Shown here: positions 62,585 through 64,000 of the stretch, in pieces | How the letters are laid out: every line of letters begins with the position of its first letter | Numbering within the stretch: the stretch's first letter is position 1 | Made by a program: the position numbers and the translations under genes | Assembly (NCBI RefSeq): GCF_026340975.1 | Contig: NZ_JAPEOS010000003.1 | Coordinates: 558,001 to 622,000, forward strand | DNA length: 64,000 bases | Reading direction: 5' to 3' | Source of the DNA: Streptomyces sp. NBC_01214 | Lineage (GTDB): Bacteria > Actinomycetota > Actinomycetes > Streptomycetales > Streptomycetaceae | The notes under the pieces: generated by a model | What the model was told of the DNA's origin: nothing | What the model saw: only the letters and a program-made list of their open reading frames with translations | Database searches by the model: none

Positions 62585-63265
62585 ATGAGCAGAACCCAGC
62601 ACAGGCCGGGCGCCGCGGAGGCGCCGGCCGGACGCACGGACCTCGGACGGCGGATCGCCATGCGCCGTGAGGAACTCGGCCTCACCCGGGACCAACTGGG
62701 TGAGCGCTGCGGGGCTGACGGCGCGTACATCACCTACCTGGAGGAACACGCGGCAGCGCCGGCGACCGGCTCCCTCCTGCGTCTCGCCGACGCGCTGGGG
62801 ACGACCACGGCGGAACTCTCCGGCGCGACGACGGAATACCCACCCGGCAGAGGAACGGCCGTCCGGGACGCCGAGCTGGTCGAGTTGTCCGAGGGCGAGT
62901 GCCGGCGGCTGCTTTCCACGCACGGCGTCGGCAGGATCGCCGTCTTCACCCCGGACGGTCCGGCGATCTTCCCGGTCAATTACGTGGTGGCGGGCCGCGA
63001 CATCGCCTTCAGGACCTCGGGTGACGCGGTGCTCGCGCGGGCCGCCGGGACGGAAGTGGCCTTCGAGGTCGACCGCATCGACGACGTCACGCGCCTGGGA
63101 TGGAGCGTCATGGCCGTGGGCGAGGCAGAAGGCGTCACCGATGCGGAGGAGCTCGGTCGGCTCGAGGCCGTCTCGTACTCGCTGCCTTGGGCCGGCGGTC
63201 CGCGGACCCACTGGATGAAGGTCACTCCGATCCGGATCACCGGGCGCCGGGTGATCCGGCAGTGA
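62585..63265 (+). CDS. HTH-PNPOx (pyridoxamine 5'-phosphate oxidase-like) fusion protein
   Basis: This 226-residue protein has an N-terminal XRE helix-turn-helix (LGRRIAMRREELGLTRDQLGER, then YITYLEEHAAAPATGSLLRLADAL). A C-terminal flavin-type split barrel follows (ELVELSEGECRRLLSTHGVGRIAVFTPDGPAIFPVNYVV; VAFEVDRIDDVTRLGWSVMAVGEAE). Proteins with the PNPOx half occur in DosR-like regulons and may bind F420 or FMN. The gene follows the ADH-like gene within 21 bp and overlaps the HAD gene (GTGA). Confidence 0.9.
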   Translation: MSRTQHRPGAAEAPAGRTDLGRRIAMRREELGLTRDQLGERCGADGAYITYLEEHAAAPATGSLLRLADALGTTTAELSGATTEYPPGRGTAVRDAELVELSEGECRRLLSTHGVGRIAVFTPDGPAIFPVNYVVAGRDIAFRTSGDAVLARAAGTEVAFEVDRIDDVTRLGWSVMAVGEAEGVTDAEELGRLEAVSYSLPWAGGPRTHWMKVTPIRITGRRVIRQ

Positions 63266-64000
63266 GCCCGCTTCGCGCCGTCGTCCTGGACACCGACGGG
63301 GTCCTCCTCGACTCCGCCGCGCTGCACGCCGCTGCGTGGAAGTCCGCTTTCGACGGCTGCCTCGACGCCTGGGCGGCCGACACGGGCCACGCAGCCCAGC
63401 CGCCCTTCGACACCGAGCGGGAGTACCGGGAACTGGTGGACGGGAAACCCCGTCTCGACGGCGCTCTCGCCTTCCTGACCGCGCGCGGCATCGAGCTGCC
63501 GCCTGGCGACGCCGCGGATCCGCCGGGGTGCGGCACGGCGTGGGCGGTCGCCGCCCGGAAGGAGCGCGCGTTCACGGAGGCGCTCCAGGCCGGAGCCGTC
63601 GAGGCGTTCTCGGAAGTCCGGCCCGCACTCGAAGCGCTGCGCGACCGGGGGATGAGGTGCGCCGCTGTATCCGCATCCAGGCATGCCCGCCCTTTGCTGG
63701 AGTCCGCCGCGATCACCCCCCTCGTCGACGTGCTCGTGGACGGCACGGACGCCGACCGGCTGGCCCTTGCGGGCAAGCCGGACCCCGCCCTGTTCCTGGA
63801 AGCGGTACGCCGGCTGCACGTGGACCCGGCCGACGCGGCGATGGTCGAAGACGCTCTGGCCGGGGTGGAGGCAGGCCGACGCGGGCACTTCGGCCTGGTG
63901 ATCGGCCTCGACCGGTCCGGCGGCACGTCTGCCGCGGAGAGCATGCGGGCTCACGGCGCGGATGTCGTGCTCCCAGACCTCACCGCCGTCGTCGACACCG
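63262..64000 (+). CDS. HAD-family phosphatase/beta-phosphoglucomutase-like, cut by the window end
   Basis: About 246 codons are visible. The nucleophile motif LDTDGVLLDSAALHAAAWK is at the N terminus, the Ser of motif II is in CAAVSASRHA, the Lys in LALAGKPDPALFLEA, and the acidic pair in AMVEDALAGVEAG. This matches beta-phosphoglucomutase-type HADs linked to trehalose or maltose metabolism. GTG 63262 overlaps the previous stop. The C terminus lies outside the window. Confidence 0.88.
   Translation, partial: MSPLRAVVLDTDGVLLDSAALHAAAWKSAFDGCLDAWAADTGHAAQPPFDTEREYRELVDGKPRLDGALAFLTARGIELPPGDAADPPGCGTAWAVAARKERAFTEALQAGAVEAFSEVRPALEALRDRGMRCAAVSASRHARPLLESAAITPLVDVLVDGTDADRLALAGKPDPALFLEAVRRLHVDPADAAMVEDALAGVEAGRRGHFGLVIGLDRSGGTSAAESMRAHGADVVLPDLTAVVDT

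Overview
The window is high-GC actinobacterial DNA, most like Streptomyces. It has many GTG starts, overlapping ATGA/GTGA gene junctions, DUF6153, DUF305 and DUF5988 proteins, PspAA/PspAB proteins, EF-hand proteins and Streptomyces-type insertion sequences. No rRNA, tRNA or CRISPR array was seen. The IS load and the number of broken genes suggest an accessory region (chromosome arm, large plasmid or integrated island).

Region 1 (about 1-20 kb) looks like a hypoxia/dormancy island. It encodes a DevR/DosR-type response regulator, four tandem-domain universal stress proteins, AdhE, pyruvate phosphate dikinase, pyruvate formate-lyase with its activase, an EF-hand protein, a DoxX membrane protein and a C-terminal half of oleate hydratase. 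Many of the intergenic regions carry 14-bp sites of the form GGGnCC-N2-nGGnCC, often as pairs 20 bp apart. This resembles the two-box layout of DosR promoters and suggests one regulon. Within the island lies a three-gene leftward unit: ACP, an internally deleted KAS III, and a GNAT-like plus ThiF/E1-like fusion protein. It has no obvious characterised counterpart.

Region 2 (about 20-37 kb) is a mobile-element zone. It holds an integrase remnant, a PadR/DUF1048 pair, a frameshifted serine hydrolase, and a 9.46-kb composite-transposon-like structure bounded by two inverted copies of one 1,585-bp IS. The composite carries a multicopper oxidase, a nested IS1380-family element and IS5-like copies. 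Beyond it a 2.6-kb IS701-type element carries a doxX/hxlR pair between its inverted repeats and splits an ABC permease gene.

Region 3 (about 37-53 kb) contains a decayed psp operon (pspAB, htpX, pspAA, truncated pspA) and a copper cassette (cupredoxin/P-type ATPase/YHS fusion, DUF6153, DUF305). A second, deleted and inverted copy of that cassette follows. This region also has a PfkB kinase, a cupin, a CBM48 protein and several remnants (NarK-like, IS630, DUF6119).

Region 4 (about 53-64 kb) has a complete CstR-type sulfide/persulfide detoxification operon with palindromic operators, an ABC transporter pair, and a second hypoxia-regulon-like group: cyclic-nucleotide-domain protein, CBS-BON protein, MBL/beta-CASP hydrolase, an internally deleted zinc alcohol dehydrogenase, an HTH-PNPOx protein, and a HAD phosphatase running off the end.

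Many genes are damaged by clean in-frame deletions or by single-base frameshifts. Some frameshifts may be sequencing errors, but the large deletions and IS junctions look real.
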